From Eutypa lata (lineage: Eukaryota > Ascomycota > Sordariomycetes > Xylariales > Diatrypaceae): a DNA stretch of 64,000 nt. Location of the stretch: contig JAKULF010000003.1 of assembly GCA_022661535.1 (NCBI GenBank), positions 2,914,001 through 2,978,000 of the forward strand, written 5' to 3'. The notes beneath the pieces were generated by a model, which was given only the letters and a program-made list of their open reading frames with translations, did no database searches and was not told where the DNA came from. How positions within the stretch are numbered: position 1 is the first letter of the stretch; every line of letters begins with the position of its first letter. A program made the position numbers and the translations under genes. This document shows, one piece after another, positions 1-11,200 of this stretch.

Positions 1-2550
1 AAGTCTACAGCGAGCACTTTCTCGCTGTTCATGGCGGCGACGACATATGCCGTCGCGGGGTGTGCTCTAGCCCAGGTTCTTGCGCCGGGCCCCACGGTCG
101 ACCTTGGGTATGCGACGTACCAGGGCTACTATGACGAGACCTACGATCTAAACGTCTGGAAAGGGTAAGCAGCTCCTTTCTCGCATGCGCACACCACACT
201 CTCTCATATATCGCGATCTCTTCTTCCCTGGTTATCTCTGTAACGCAACGAACGACCTCCAACTTTTGTTGTTGTTGTTGTTGTTGATGTTGTCGACGAT
301 CGAGAGCTGTGGTTGGTATTTGCTTTGTTTTTTTTTAATGTCACCAACCGAACTGATTTGTCAACCACCCCTCCAGCGTCCGTTACGCCTCGCCGCCCGT
401 CGGGGACCTACGATGGCAGGCGCCTCGGGAGCCACCCCAAAACAACTCCCAGGTCACGCCAGCGGTCGACCAACCGCCCCTGTGTCCCCAGTCGGGCGCC
501 TTCGGGACGCCTGAGGAGTACGGATTTAATTCCGGGCCTGGCGACGAGGACTGCCTGTACCTCAACGTCTACGCAGCGCCCGATTCCTCCGGCTTACCTG
601 TGCTGGTGTGGATTCGTATGCAAGGCCCCTTTTTTTCTTCTTCTTTTGTCATCTCGCCTTGCCTCGCCTCGCCGTTTCCTCCATTGGCGGTTGGTTGGTT
701 CGGTCTGATAGTGTTGAGATATGCATGCACATGCACATGCACATGCACATACACATACAAACAAACATGTGTACTGACAATATATGCTTACACTGACTTA
801 ACTGCCAGACGGCGGCGGATATGCGGTCTTCGGGGCCGAGTACGACCCCAGCGAGTGGATCAGCGCCAACGACAACGCGTTCATCGCCGTCGAGATCCAG
901 TACCGGCTGGGGGCTTTCGGGTTCTTGGCCTCGGCTGGCGTGAAGACGGGAGGCGGCCAGCTCAACGTGGGCCTCCTCGACCAGCGGTTCGCCCTCGAGT
1001 GGGTGCAACAGCACATCGCTCAGTTCGGCGGGGACCCGTCCCGTGTGACCATCGCGGGGGAATCGGCGGGCGCCGGTTCCGTTATGTACCATTCCATGGC
1101 CTACGGCGGCACAGAGAGCAACATTTTTTCCAATGTACGTACGTCGGTATCTACCTACTTACATACCAGCATACCTAGACTTGTTCCTAGAATTTCCGAA
1201 AGAATGAGGGCGGGGGGAAAATACATAGTTCAAGTGGAGTTAACCATGGTTGTTATCATTATCGTCTTAATTTAGATCATCGCCGCTAGCCCGTGGATCC
1301 CGGGTGTCTACAGATACGACGATCCCGTCCCGACGGCTCGGTACGAGAAGTTCGCCGAGCTTGCCGGCTGCAGCGACGCACCGGACGTCTTCGCATGCCT
1401 GGTGGCTGCCGACACGGCGGTGCTACAGGACGCTAGCGGCACCGTGTCGACGACAATGGGGTACTTCGGTAGCTTCGGCTTCGTGCCCGTCATCGACGGG
1501 GATTTCATACGAGAGCGGCCGACCGTGGCCATGCTACGCGGCGCCATGAGCGGAAAGCGTCTTCTCGTTGGGGTTAGTTTGGGCTAATTTTCTAAGAACC
1601 CATCTACTTTCTTTCTTTCTTTCTTCCTTCTCTCTATCATTCAACCAACTAAACCCTAACCGAAATAACAATAATAATAATAGACCAACGCAAACGAAGG
1701 GGTCCCTCTCACAAACCCAACAATCAAAACCCAGGAGGCCTACGACGACTTCGTCGCACAGTCCTTCCCGCTCTTCACACCCTCCGACGTAGCCCAGCTC
1801 AACACAATCTACCGGATCGGGGCGGCCCCGCCCGTAGACGAGGACGACTTCCTGTACGACACGCTCGGGTTCGCGGGCCCGACGGCGCTGACCAAGTCCG
1901 GGCTGGCGACGGGCCTCAAGCAGGCCGCGATCAACATCGGGGCGGAGACTACGTACGACTGCCCGGCGCAGTGGCTCTCCGAGTCGTTCAGCACCGGCGG
2001 CCGCCAGGCCTGGAAGTACCAGTACTCGGTGACGCCGTCGTACCACGGCGCGGACCTGGGGTCGTACTTCTCCTTTCCCGGGTCGGGGTTCCCGAACGCG
2101 GACTTCGCACGCGCCGTGCGGAAGATCTGGGGCGCGTTCGTGGTCCGCGACACGCCCGTCATCTCGGTCGATGATGCGACAGCTGGGATGCCGAACGCCA
2201 CGGTTCCGATCCCAGCCCCAGCCCCAGTCCCGGCCCTGGCTCCGGCTCCTATACCGGGTGGGCACGGTGGCGGTGGTACAAAGAACGACAATATTGACAT
2301 TGATATTGACATTGACATCGTCAACATAGACTGGCCGGCGTTTACGGTAGCTAACCCGGTACAAATGACGCTGAACACGACGGGCGGGACGGTAACCAAC
2401 GTGACGGTGACGCCGGACCTAAGCTACCTTGTGCGGGAGGGCCCAGGCATCGTGAACAACTTCAGCCTGGCGAACGCGTACACCTGGGAGGGTGGGCGCG
2501 GCCAGCGCTGCGCTTTCTGGATGGAGGTCTCGGAGAGGGTTCCGCAATAG
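1..2550 (+). CDS. Secreted type-B carboxylesterase/cholinesterase-like (5' end probably beyond window)
   Basis: Predicted secreted alpha/beta-hydrolase that cleaves carboxylic esters. Exons: 1(or ATG at 31)-164, 377-615, 809-1134, 1276-1572, 1735-2550; all introns GT-AG and all junctions in frame. From the ATG at 31 the protein has 603 residues. The frame is open to base 1 and the hydrophobic stretch FSLFMAATTYAVAG begins before that ATG, so the true start and signal peptide may lie upstream. Family marks (numbering from 31): oxyanion HGGG at 125-128, the EDCLYLNV signature in exon 2, nucleophile GESAGAG with Ser210, and a candidate catalytic His436 in YHGADLGSYF. The usual acid loop (NxxEG) expected after LLVG at the exon 4/5 junction is not visible. 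Near the C-terminus there is a Pro/Ala-, Gly- and Ile-Asp-repeat insertion (about residues 490-525) unlike the family core. The physiological substrate cannot be read from the sequence. Confidence 0.9.
266..286. repeat. TTG microsatellite in esterase intron 1
   Basis: About seven consecutive TTG units lie inside the first intron (165-376) of the carboxylesterase gene. It is a simple-sequence tract with no coding role. Confidence 0.85.
725..760. repeat. ATGCAC hexamer repeat in esterase intron 2
   Basis: Four perfect ATGCAC units followed by ATACAC variants lie in intron 2 (616-808) of the esterase gene. Intron 4 (1573-1734) also holds a TTTC/TTCC tract, so three of the four introns of this gene carry microsatellites. 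Confidence 0.8.
2287..2326 (+). repeat. In-frame hexamer repeat coding Ile-Asp tandem
   Basis: A degenerate six-base unit (ATTGAC/ATTGAT/ATCGTC) in the last esterase exon encodes alternating Ile-Asp residues (about 520-530 of the protein). It directly follows a Gly-rich and Ala-Pro-rich stretch. Because the unit is a multiple of three, copy-number change keeps the frame. Confidence 0.85.
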
Positions 2551-3231
2551 TAGATGTTATGAGAAGAGGTATTATAGTATATGTATATGTGTATATCTAT
2601 ATATGTATTTAATGTATGTATAGGGGCAGAGGAAATGGGGTTGTACTTAAGACGGAAAATAGGATAGATTTTTCTTCTTCGTTGAGGGATGTGACTGGAA
2701 GTATATAAAGTGCCCTGAAACATCCACTCCCCTAAACTAGTAGAGGTTTTCAATTTAATGTGTCCATATAAATAAAGGATATCAGAATGGGCCGCCACGC
2801 TACGATAGACTCGGAAAGTGATTCTCATAAGAGAGACATCCCTTGCGGGCGCTTTTAGTTATAAACCAAACGTAACCCTTTGCTAAATAGGTCTGGCACG
2901 AAACTTACTCATAATCTAGCTATTATTAAAAAATTAATTTCGTTGATCCAGGATACAATCAGTCAGTCAAAGCAACGTAATCTGTCAAGAATTATGTCTA
3001 ACTTCCGTCAACACAGTCCTCCTCACGTAGAAAAAATGAAGAAAATAGACGACCGCCAGGCAAACTCCATAGGCCTAGCCAACTTACGATGAAGAAGAAG
3101 AAAAAAAAACTTCATATATATACCGCATTTTTCTCGCTCTCCACTACATATATATAATAAACCCAGCACACCGTCACTAGTCGACAACCCAACAATACCC
3201 TTTCCTTTCCTTCCCTTCCTTTTCTTTCTCT
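2551..3231. other. Convergent intergenic region, esterase 3' end to RPE1 3' end
   Basis: Nothing protein-like is recognised. It should hold the 3' UTRs of two convergent genes. It contains TATATG-rich DNA at 2575-2620 and a CCTTTCC-type pyrimidine tract at 3195-3230. Confidence 0.6.
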
Positions 3232-4505
3232 TCACAGCTTCCTCCCCGCCGCAGCAGCAGAGACCTTATCGACGGTATCCCTCAGCAGCGCGATGACCTC
3301 AGAGGGGTCCTGGGCGCCGAACACGGCGCTGCCGGCGACGATGACGTTAGCGCCCGCATCGGCGGCCTGGCCGATGGTGGCGGGGCCGAGGCCGCCGTCG
3401 ACCTCGATGTTGAGGTCGGGGTAGCGCGCGCGCAGCGCCTGGACCTTGGGCAGCTCCGACGCCATGAACTTCTGGCCGCCGAAGCCGGGCTCGACCGTCA
3501 TTACTAGGGCCATCTGTTTGTTTGTTTTCCGATTGCGCAAATTAGAAAAATGTATAATAATAATAATAATATTTAAGGTACTGTTCGGGTGACGGCTAGG
3601 GATGAAAAAGAAAAGGGGGGGCACGAAAGAGGTGGAGATGGTAAGCGAGGATGGAAAGGAATATTAAAAAATGTAAATAAAATAAAATAAGACTAACATC
3701 CGGCCTATCCCTCGCATCGGCGCTATCCAGCAGCTCGTACAGCACCTCGGGCCCCGTAGCGGGCTTGATAGCGACGCCGGCCAGCAGCCCCTGGTCGTGG
3801 ATGTAGCGGACGAGGTCGCGCGGGTTCGTCGTGTCGGCGGACTTGGCCTCAGGGCTCTCGGCGTCGCTCGAGAAGGCCGCCTCGTAGTGGAAGCAGTAGA
3901 GGTCGCAGCCGGCGTTCTTGAACTCCTTAACCCATTTCTTGGGCTTAATTGTTGTGGGATCCCTGCTAGTTAGCGAAAGTTTGGTCGAAAATGATTCAAC
4001 ATCCAAAGGAGGTAGGTAGGTATGGACGGAAGACAAGGACAGGCAGGAAGTAAAGGAGAATATTCAACCTACCTCGGCGATCATCATGTGGCAGTCGAAA
4101 GTGCCGCGCCCGTTCTTCGCAGCCGGTTGGTCGACGTGTTTCCGGATCTTGGCCACGACGGGCGCGCCGAACGTGATGTTGGGTACGAAATGGCCGTCCC
4201 TATTTTGTTCAACCTCTCACAATGGTGCCTCCCGTTAGCCAACTAAACCCCGGCTCTCCTAATCTCTCGTCTGTCTGGCTGGCTTGCTGGCTGGCTGGCT
4301 ACGTCTCTTCTACCGTCCTCTTCGCGAACTGGTAGGTAGGTGGATAGACACACAAACAGGCAGCAGACAGGCAGGCAACTCAAACTCACATGATGTCGAC
4401 GTGGAGCCAGTCCGCTCCCTGGTCCATTGTCCTCTTGCAATCGGCGCCTAGTTGGGCAAAGTCTGCCGAGAGGATCGAGGGGGCTATAATCGCATTTGGC
4501 GCCAT
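3232..4505 (-). CDS. RPE1: Ribulose-phosphate 3-epimerase
   Basis: Cytosolic enzyme of the non-oxidative pentose phosphate pathway that interconverts D-ribulose 5-phosphate and D-xylulose 5-phosphate. Minus-strand exons in order: 4505-4390, 4199-4073, 3943-3698, 3513-3232, giving 256 residues against about 220-240 in the family. TIM-barrel landmarks: start [16 protein letters not shown], metal/catalytic Asp in DIMDGHFVPN (codon split by intron 1), FDCHMM, the phosphate/metal loop [13 protein letters not shown], the second catalytic Asp in EVDGG, and GSAVFGA near the end. Intron 2 uses an AAG acceptor (base 3944), which restores the expected [10 protein letters not shown] join. Intron 1 (4200-4389) contains a CTGG/CTTG simple repeat. 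Single-copy housekeeping gene; the family call is secure. Confidence 0.96.
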
Positions 4506-5236
4506 GGTGTGTATGTGTGTATATGTGTGTTTCTGCTTGTCGCTCCTAATGTCGGGTCGGTCCCTATGTATGAAATACCTAAGTGAAAGGAGGGCCTATG
4601 TCAGTGTTTTTTTGACTTTTAAAGAATCTGAGACAAAAACTCGCAGGATGTTGAACTTGATTGAGGAGGTCTCGTCGTAGCTACTACGGTACTGTTTTAT
4701 AGCATGAAATCATATGGAAAGACGTCACAGGCGTTGGCGGGGCAGAAAAGAACAGCTGAAAGTGGGGGAAAATCGAAGTTGGCGGGGTGGTAAGAATCAC
4801 AAGCTTGGGATAATGTATCGAATTGCCCTCATGGTCGCATACGATGAAATCGGCCGAGATAACTCCTTTATGCGAGTACGTATTAAACTGTGAAGATGTG
4901 CATACTTTTACGGGAATCTATCATCAGTTTTCAATAATGGCGGGCACGCACATAGTAAACCTTCGCTTTGGTCTAGGGGCAAGTAACTATAGGTACTTAC
5001 TTAAGTTATATGAGAGTCTCTACGAAGCTGATAGATAGCAAGCGACTGTAGTTGCTACAAATCCCTTAAACATGTGCTACTTTGGACGATACGCCCAATG
5101 ACCAAAATTTTCGAATCTCTTAAGACTAAAGGTTGTCTATTTTGTGCTATGCATGCTATAGCTATATCCTTAACCTTTTAAGGCGAGGACCGGATATGAG
5201 GAGGAGCTAGCTTAACATATACCTCTAGGTACTTTT
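4506..5236. other. RPE1 upstream region and eIF3d 3' flank
   Basis: About 730 bases between two minus-strand genes. It should hold the RPE1 promoter and leader and the eIF3d terminator. No further gene or distinct regulatory element is recognised. Confidence 0.55.
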
Positions 5237-7112
5237 TTACTCCTCCGCGTTCTCCGTCTCGGCTACGGTCTCCTCCTCACCATCCTCGTCAAAGCTACCC
5301 GCTGGGACCTCGTATAGTCGGAGGATCGACTTGTTGGGGTCCTTGACGAGGACGAACTTGCCGTCATCGCGCTTCAGGCACATGTCGGCGATAGTCCGCA
5401 CGATGCCCCAGCCGTTGGACACGGACAGGTTCATCTGGCTGGCGAAGTCCCGAGGCTTCCAGCCGATCACCCCTAGGATGACGTGCTTGTCGTTGGTCTT
5501 CGGGTTCGCACGAGATACGAAACTAGATTGCAGTTTAGTTAGTTTATATACTATACAATCTTTTAGGCGCAGAGATATATCACGGGAAAATAACTAACCC
5601 AATCTTCATAACGTCCGCCTTGGCGAGGATACTCTGTACCGCCCATCGCGCAAGCTTGACGCTGTTGTTCTTCATCTCCGTGGCGACGACAGCACCACGC
5701 TGGCTCACCAGCTTGGTTCTCCAATCCAGCGCACTGCCACTGCCCTGAGCCTTGTTGTCGAACTCGTTCAGTGCCTTCAGCACGATAAATTGATCATCGC
5801 CACTGATAGCATTCTTCTGCACGGCATCAAACTCGGTACGGACGACGAGGTACATGGGGTCCTCTTCACTCGTAGAAAGATCAAATCTACGGTACTTGTA
5901 AGCCTTGCTGGCAGGGGGCTCCGTCTCCTCGGCCGCGTTGTAGAATGGGTTCTCGTGGGCCATTTCGACCTTCTGAGACTCGTTCTCCAGGACGACCTGA
6001 TTGGCGAAGTTGTGGTTGATGTAGGTAGCCTCCTCGGCCAGAGCAGCTGGCTGGTTGATGCCGTCCTTACCACCATCCGTGGTCTCCAGCGGCGCATCGG
6101 CAGCATTCTCGTTGACGGTCACCATGTCGAGCGCAGCATTGTCGCGCTTGTCGATGAAGATCTTGTTGCCCTGCTTGGCGATGACGATATCCCACGGGTA
6201 GACGGAGCGGGTCGAGCACATGAGCATCGACAAGATGCTATCAGTAGCGAATATACTAGCTTCTTCCTTCTCAGCGAGTTCTTGAATAACCGGGTCGGAA
6301 GAGGTTGTAACGTTGTATGCGGCTCGGTCGACGGGCGTCAGCTTTCTCTCGGCCGACTTGACTGGCTGCTTGTCGTAGGACCGGTCGTAGTAGTAGACAA
6401 AACCATAGCCGTCCAGATCTTCGCCCTCGTCAGCATCAAGGTTCAACTTGGCCAGTCTGTTGAAGTCGATTTCCTCGAGTAACTGCCAGTCAGCCTTGAT
6501 GTTGATGGAAGCATCTCGGTTTCTAGCTGGCTTGTCGTAGTCTTTCCATCCAAAACGACGTCCACCCCGAGGATTTGATCGACCGCCGCGGCTATCATAG
6601 TTGTTATAACCTTGTTGACCGCCCCGGCCGCCACGCGAAAGCTGGGCACGACCTCCTCTAGTATCTTGACGAGCTCCTCCTCGTTGGCCACGGCCTCGTG
6701 TGAAGACAGCGCCGCGACCGTATCTCGTCTTGGTGGGTTCTCTGCTAACAACGGAGAAGGAGTTCTCATCGGCTTCGGCGACAGGGGCTGCGAAGAGCGC
6801 AGCGCTTCCGGCACCGTAGATTTGCTGGTCTAATACAAATGAGGTATATGTCAGTACTCACAATGTCCTAAAAGAGAATAATAGCCAAGCTAAATGCTAC
6901 ATACCGCGATAGTTACGGTTGTATTGCTGTCTGCCACCACGACCATCTCTGTCCTTGCTATCGGAAGTCCAGTCGGCCATGCGACCCAACTTGTCGCCCT
7001 TGGAGAACGGAGCATAGGGCACGCCATTCAGTGTCGTCTCGGTGGTGGTGGGAGGTCCCCAGCCATCGCCCTCAGGCAGGGCCGCGATTAGGTCGGCTAA
7101 CGAGGTAGCCAT
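5237..7112 (-). CDS. Eukaryotic translation initiation factor 3 subunit d (eIF3d)
   Basis: Subunit of the eIF3 complex on the 40S ribosome; in the family it binds the mRNA entry region and has a cap-binding fold. Exons: 7112-6905, 6829-5599, 5522-5237, total 574 residues, the usual size. Visible marks: the N-terminal start [21 protein letters not shown], a [17 protein letters not shown] segment typical of eIF3d N-termini, an Arg/Gly-rich linker with several RGG motifs (about residues 100-160), then the conserved globular core from [10 protein letters not shown] through [15 protein letters not shown], the PFYNAAEE region and [20 protein letters not shown]. The C-terminus is acidic ([17 protein letters not shown]). 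Introns are 75 and 76 nt. Fission yeast calls the orthologue moe1. Ubiquitously expressed housekeeping gene. Confidence 0.96.
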
Positions 7113-8234
7113 ATCGTTTGCTAAAATGCAGGCAGGCGTAAAGTAATAAGGATAATTTCACGGATCTCGTAATTAAGATTTTGTTGCTGCCTACGTAAGC
7201 CGTAAGTAAGTAAGTAGTTGTTAGTTGTGGTTAATTTTTCTGCGGAGGCAGAAACAAGAATTATCACTATCAGAGATATTATTTTGGTGGGGTGTGGGGC
7301 GTGGGCTGAGTGGGGCAACTTGCTTATCTCGCGTCTGTCGTCAGATGTTAGCCAGTTGACAGTACTTTAGGTGGTAAGCAGATAACAACTTTGGAGCTGT
7401 AATGCTTTCCCTTACGACTGAAATATTCTGAGGTTAGAGCCAATTTATCTACACTCCTAATGATTAACAATATAAGGATGGCTTAATAGCCGTACTTAAA
7501 ATGATCCAAATAGAAATAGAAATAAAACAAATCACATTTTGTCTACAAGATGGCACAAAATACTCTAGAGGACATCAACGACCTAATAGCAAATTCCAAT
7601 CTGTGACTCTTTTTTATTTTTTAGTTTAGATCGTGACGCTTTGGCTCGTTTGAATTCTCCTAAAAATCCGTGTATCATTCATTCAGTCTTCTTGTTGGTT
7701 TTTTTTTCCTTTTTTTTCGATTTGGTGAAGGTTCATATCATGTCAGCTAACCGCCCACCGCCCACCGCCTCCCCCAATACTCCTTAACCCCTTCGCCATA
7801 TAGCAGCGACTTATAAATACATACATACATACGTTAATATCAGAGGAGCCGGTATAAAGGAACGGCGGTAAGCTCCCCATGCCGTGGTAGCTTGCAGCCT
7901 GTAGCTGAAAGCTTGAGGGCTACAGTTGCCACAAGCAATAAGACGTGAAAAACACGACATGGCTTCCCGATATCATCGATAAATCCAGTGGCAACTGACC
8001 CTTCTCTCCACCCCATCGTACTCCCTGACATTAAAAGACTTCATTTCCGTACCTGTCAATCCCAAACGCCGTTGCTACTTCGTCCACCCGTTACAAAGAA
8101 AAATCATATGCAGTTTTCGCAAAGCCTGTCCCATCAACGCCTTGCTCTAAATAATTTGCAAACGATTGTGTTATATGTTGGCCTGCAAGAGCAGATATAT
8201 GTGCATGTGCATTAAATACACATCTGGAAGCTCG
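7113..8234. other. Intergenic between eIF3d 5' end and RIM15-like 3' end
   Basis: About 1.1 kb with T-rich tracts (7600-7720) and an ATAC microsatellite at 7818-7833. It should hold the eIF3d promoter and the 3' UTR of the kinase gene. No gene is recognised. Confidence 0.55.
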
Positions 8235-11200
8235 TTATTCTTCGCTTATTCGGAAGACCGTGTCCGATTCTTTCACCTTAGGCCGCGGCGTTGGTTCGTC
8301 TGCTGTTTCACTCGTCTCTGAAGGACGTGGTGTCTCGTCAGATTCCTCTTCAGAATCCTTCGGTTGCAACGACGGCGATGACTCTGGTGGTGTTTGGAAC
8401 ACGTTCTTCAATGGTGACCTAGGGCCTGTGAGGGGTGAAATTCCGCCTCCTTTAGACGGAGTGACAACCTGCGTCGCAGGCTCGTTGTCCGATGTTATCG
8501 CCGTCCCATCATGGCTATTAGCCCTCATCATTTCTATCCCCAACCTGGAGCTAGGTAGCAGTGGCTTGTTACGTATAGTGCGATCACGCGAGCCGCCTAG
8601 CTCGTCGTCTTCATCATCCGCAGAATCGGTACCTTCAATGCGTCTCTTCTCGAGGTTGTCGCGCCTTGACTTTAGTTTCTCTAGCGAGCGACGAGGAATT
8701 GGTAGTCTGGGTGGTTCTATTTGACCCGGGGCTGATTGTTGAGTGACAAGATGGATTGGCGTTCTAGAAGATTCACCTGATTCTGCCACCGCCGACTCAT
8801 CCGGACTTATTCCAAGTCCTGATTCACCCCATTCGCCCGTAGTCTTACGACTCAGGATCACGGAAACGTCATCCGTAGTAGCCGACTCCGAGTCCCCAAA
8901 GAAACTAGAGCTAATAGAATCTTCTCTGCTAGAGCCTCTGAAACTGCTGCCCCCTGGGTGCTGGACGTAGCCAGATGTTGGGCTATCTTCCATTCGCTCG
9001 TTCCCATGCTTCGGCGCGGGGAGGATAGGTTTTGCCAGGGAGACCGAGGTACTCTGACTTGGCGTTGGTGGCTTCCACTGGCATAAATTGGAGAGAACCT
9101 CGATGAGCTTAGATGAACTGATGGGTTTCTCGATAAGCGAGTCAAAATAATGAGGTGCTTGCAGTTCCTTCAGATAGGCTGTAATCGCTACGATGGGCGT
9201 GTGTGCGTTGGTGTTTTTGACTTCACGGACCATTCGAGCCACGTCTGTTCCACTGACCTCAGGTAACTTAAACTCGGTAAAGATGATGTCAAACTTGATC
9301 TCACTCAATGCGTAACGAGCAGCATCTGAGCCGGTGGACGCAGAGATGGTGCGGCAACGCAGCTTCTCAAGCAACTTTTCCATGACCATGCGTGAAACGG
9401 GGTGATCCTCGCAGATCAGCACATCTAACGACCGGAAAGAGGGGCTGTCCAGCATAATAGCAGACATCCGCCGGGAAGATTGGCGCCGCCTTTGGACCTT
9501 GAGCAGGGCGTTTGCCCTTTCGCCTTCATTATCAGAAGAAGACGGTGACATGTCAAATACCTGGCTTCGACGGTTGCGGTGATGCGCAAGAAGGTCTGGC
9601 GCCCCTGGGCTTCCTTCCTGAGAACCGACAGTCAACGATCGTGAGCGTGTCGAAGAGCCACTTGCTTGTCTAGGAGTTCCGACTGTCTTCTGCGGGGAAA
9701 CAAGGGGTAGAGGTGGAGGCGCGCCTTTCCCCTTTATAGGCGAAGCAGCAGCTGATGTCGCTGCTTTCTGTAAATTTGGACTAACTCTTTGTGTGTCGAG
9801 AAAGCTACCGGGCTGCAGGGAGTTGCCTGCTGACTGTTGAGAAAGGCTAGATGAATTGCTCGACGCCTTTCGCCGCCCTTCTCCCTGGCCAGCGTGGAAA
9901 GAAACCAGAAGAGGCGAAGATGGCTGTGAGGCACGACTTGGTGAAGCACTGGCATGGCTAGTCGGAGCTCCAACCCCAGCCCCAGAAGGCGATGAGGGAC
10001 GTTGGGAAGCCGTCGCCTTGGCATTCGACAAGTTCTTCTGAACGGGCGCCGACATCACTGGACTTCCTTCAAGTGCGGGACCTGGAGATGTGGCATCGTA
10101 CGCGCCACCTGGGCTCACTCCAGACCTCTTTTGTGCGGCCATGGCTTGCGCCTTAAGCTGCTGAATAACATCTTTGTTCGCTTTTTCGAGGACGGATAAA
10201 TTCTTGAAAGCAAAGGACCCGAAATCATCAGAAGCAACGGGTTCACTGAGCCGCCTATTCTTGAGATCACGGATGTGTGGAGGAATGTGGAGCGGCATAA
10301 GTCCACGTTTGATCTGATTCACTTGCACTTGCGACCGAACCCGAGAAAGCGCATCGTGGGGGCGGTCAGGATAATCCGGTGTCGACGTTGGTTGAGGCGA
10401 GGTTTGATCCTCTAACTCCTCGGTAAAGGACTGAAGTGTAGCGCCACGAGCATCGAAATATTCCGTATCCTCGGGGTTTTCGGGCTGTGGCACGAATTGG
10501 GCTTCATCCTGGAGTAAAGTATCCCAGCTAACCCCATCAAACCATATGTGGCTCCTGATCTCTACGCCTCCAGAAGCAAACTTGTCTTCACGGTTTGCGC
10601 CCAACCGCTGTTGGGGATCTATACAGAGTAGCTTATTTATCAGATCCTTAGCCTCCGGGGATATCATCTCGTCTTCATCCTCCTCCGGCCACTGGATGTT
10701 TCGTGCAAGTATGTTATCGAAGACCTGTTCTGCTTCGGTACCATGAAAAGGTGGGAACCCGTAAAGAAATTCAAACATAATACATCCAACAGACCACCAA
10801 TCACTAGTCTCGTCTTGTTTGGCTCCTTTTATGGTCTCCGGGGCCAGATAGTCAGGGGTCCCGACGAATCTTCGATTTGAATCTTCGGGGTCAAACAGAG
10901 CCATAGGAGGAGGCATCATGCTCGACTGGGGCGGAGTGCTTCTGTGGGACTCGCTATTATGTGTGCTAGCGTGTTGCAAGACCGGCAGGTCAGGAGACCC
11001 GGCACCGTCACCTTCGCTTAAATCATCACGGGGTGACCGTATACTTTGCTGCGCGGAATGTATGTCATTCAGAGAGAAATTGTTCATCATATGTGCTAAC
11101 GTCTCGCTTCCTCCGCTGTCACTTCGCTGACCGGAAATGCGACGGGGCTCCTGTTGAACCTGTGCAAGGTTGAAGTACGATGGTTGTGTTTGGCTGCTAT

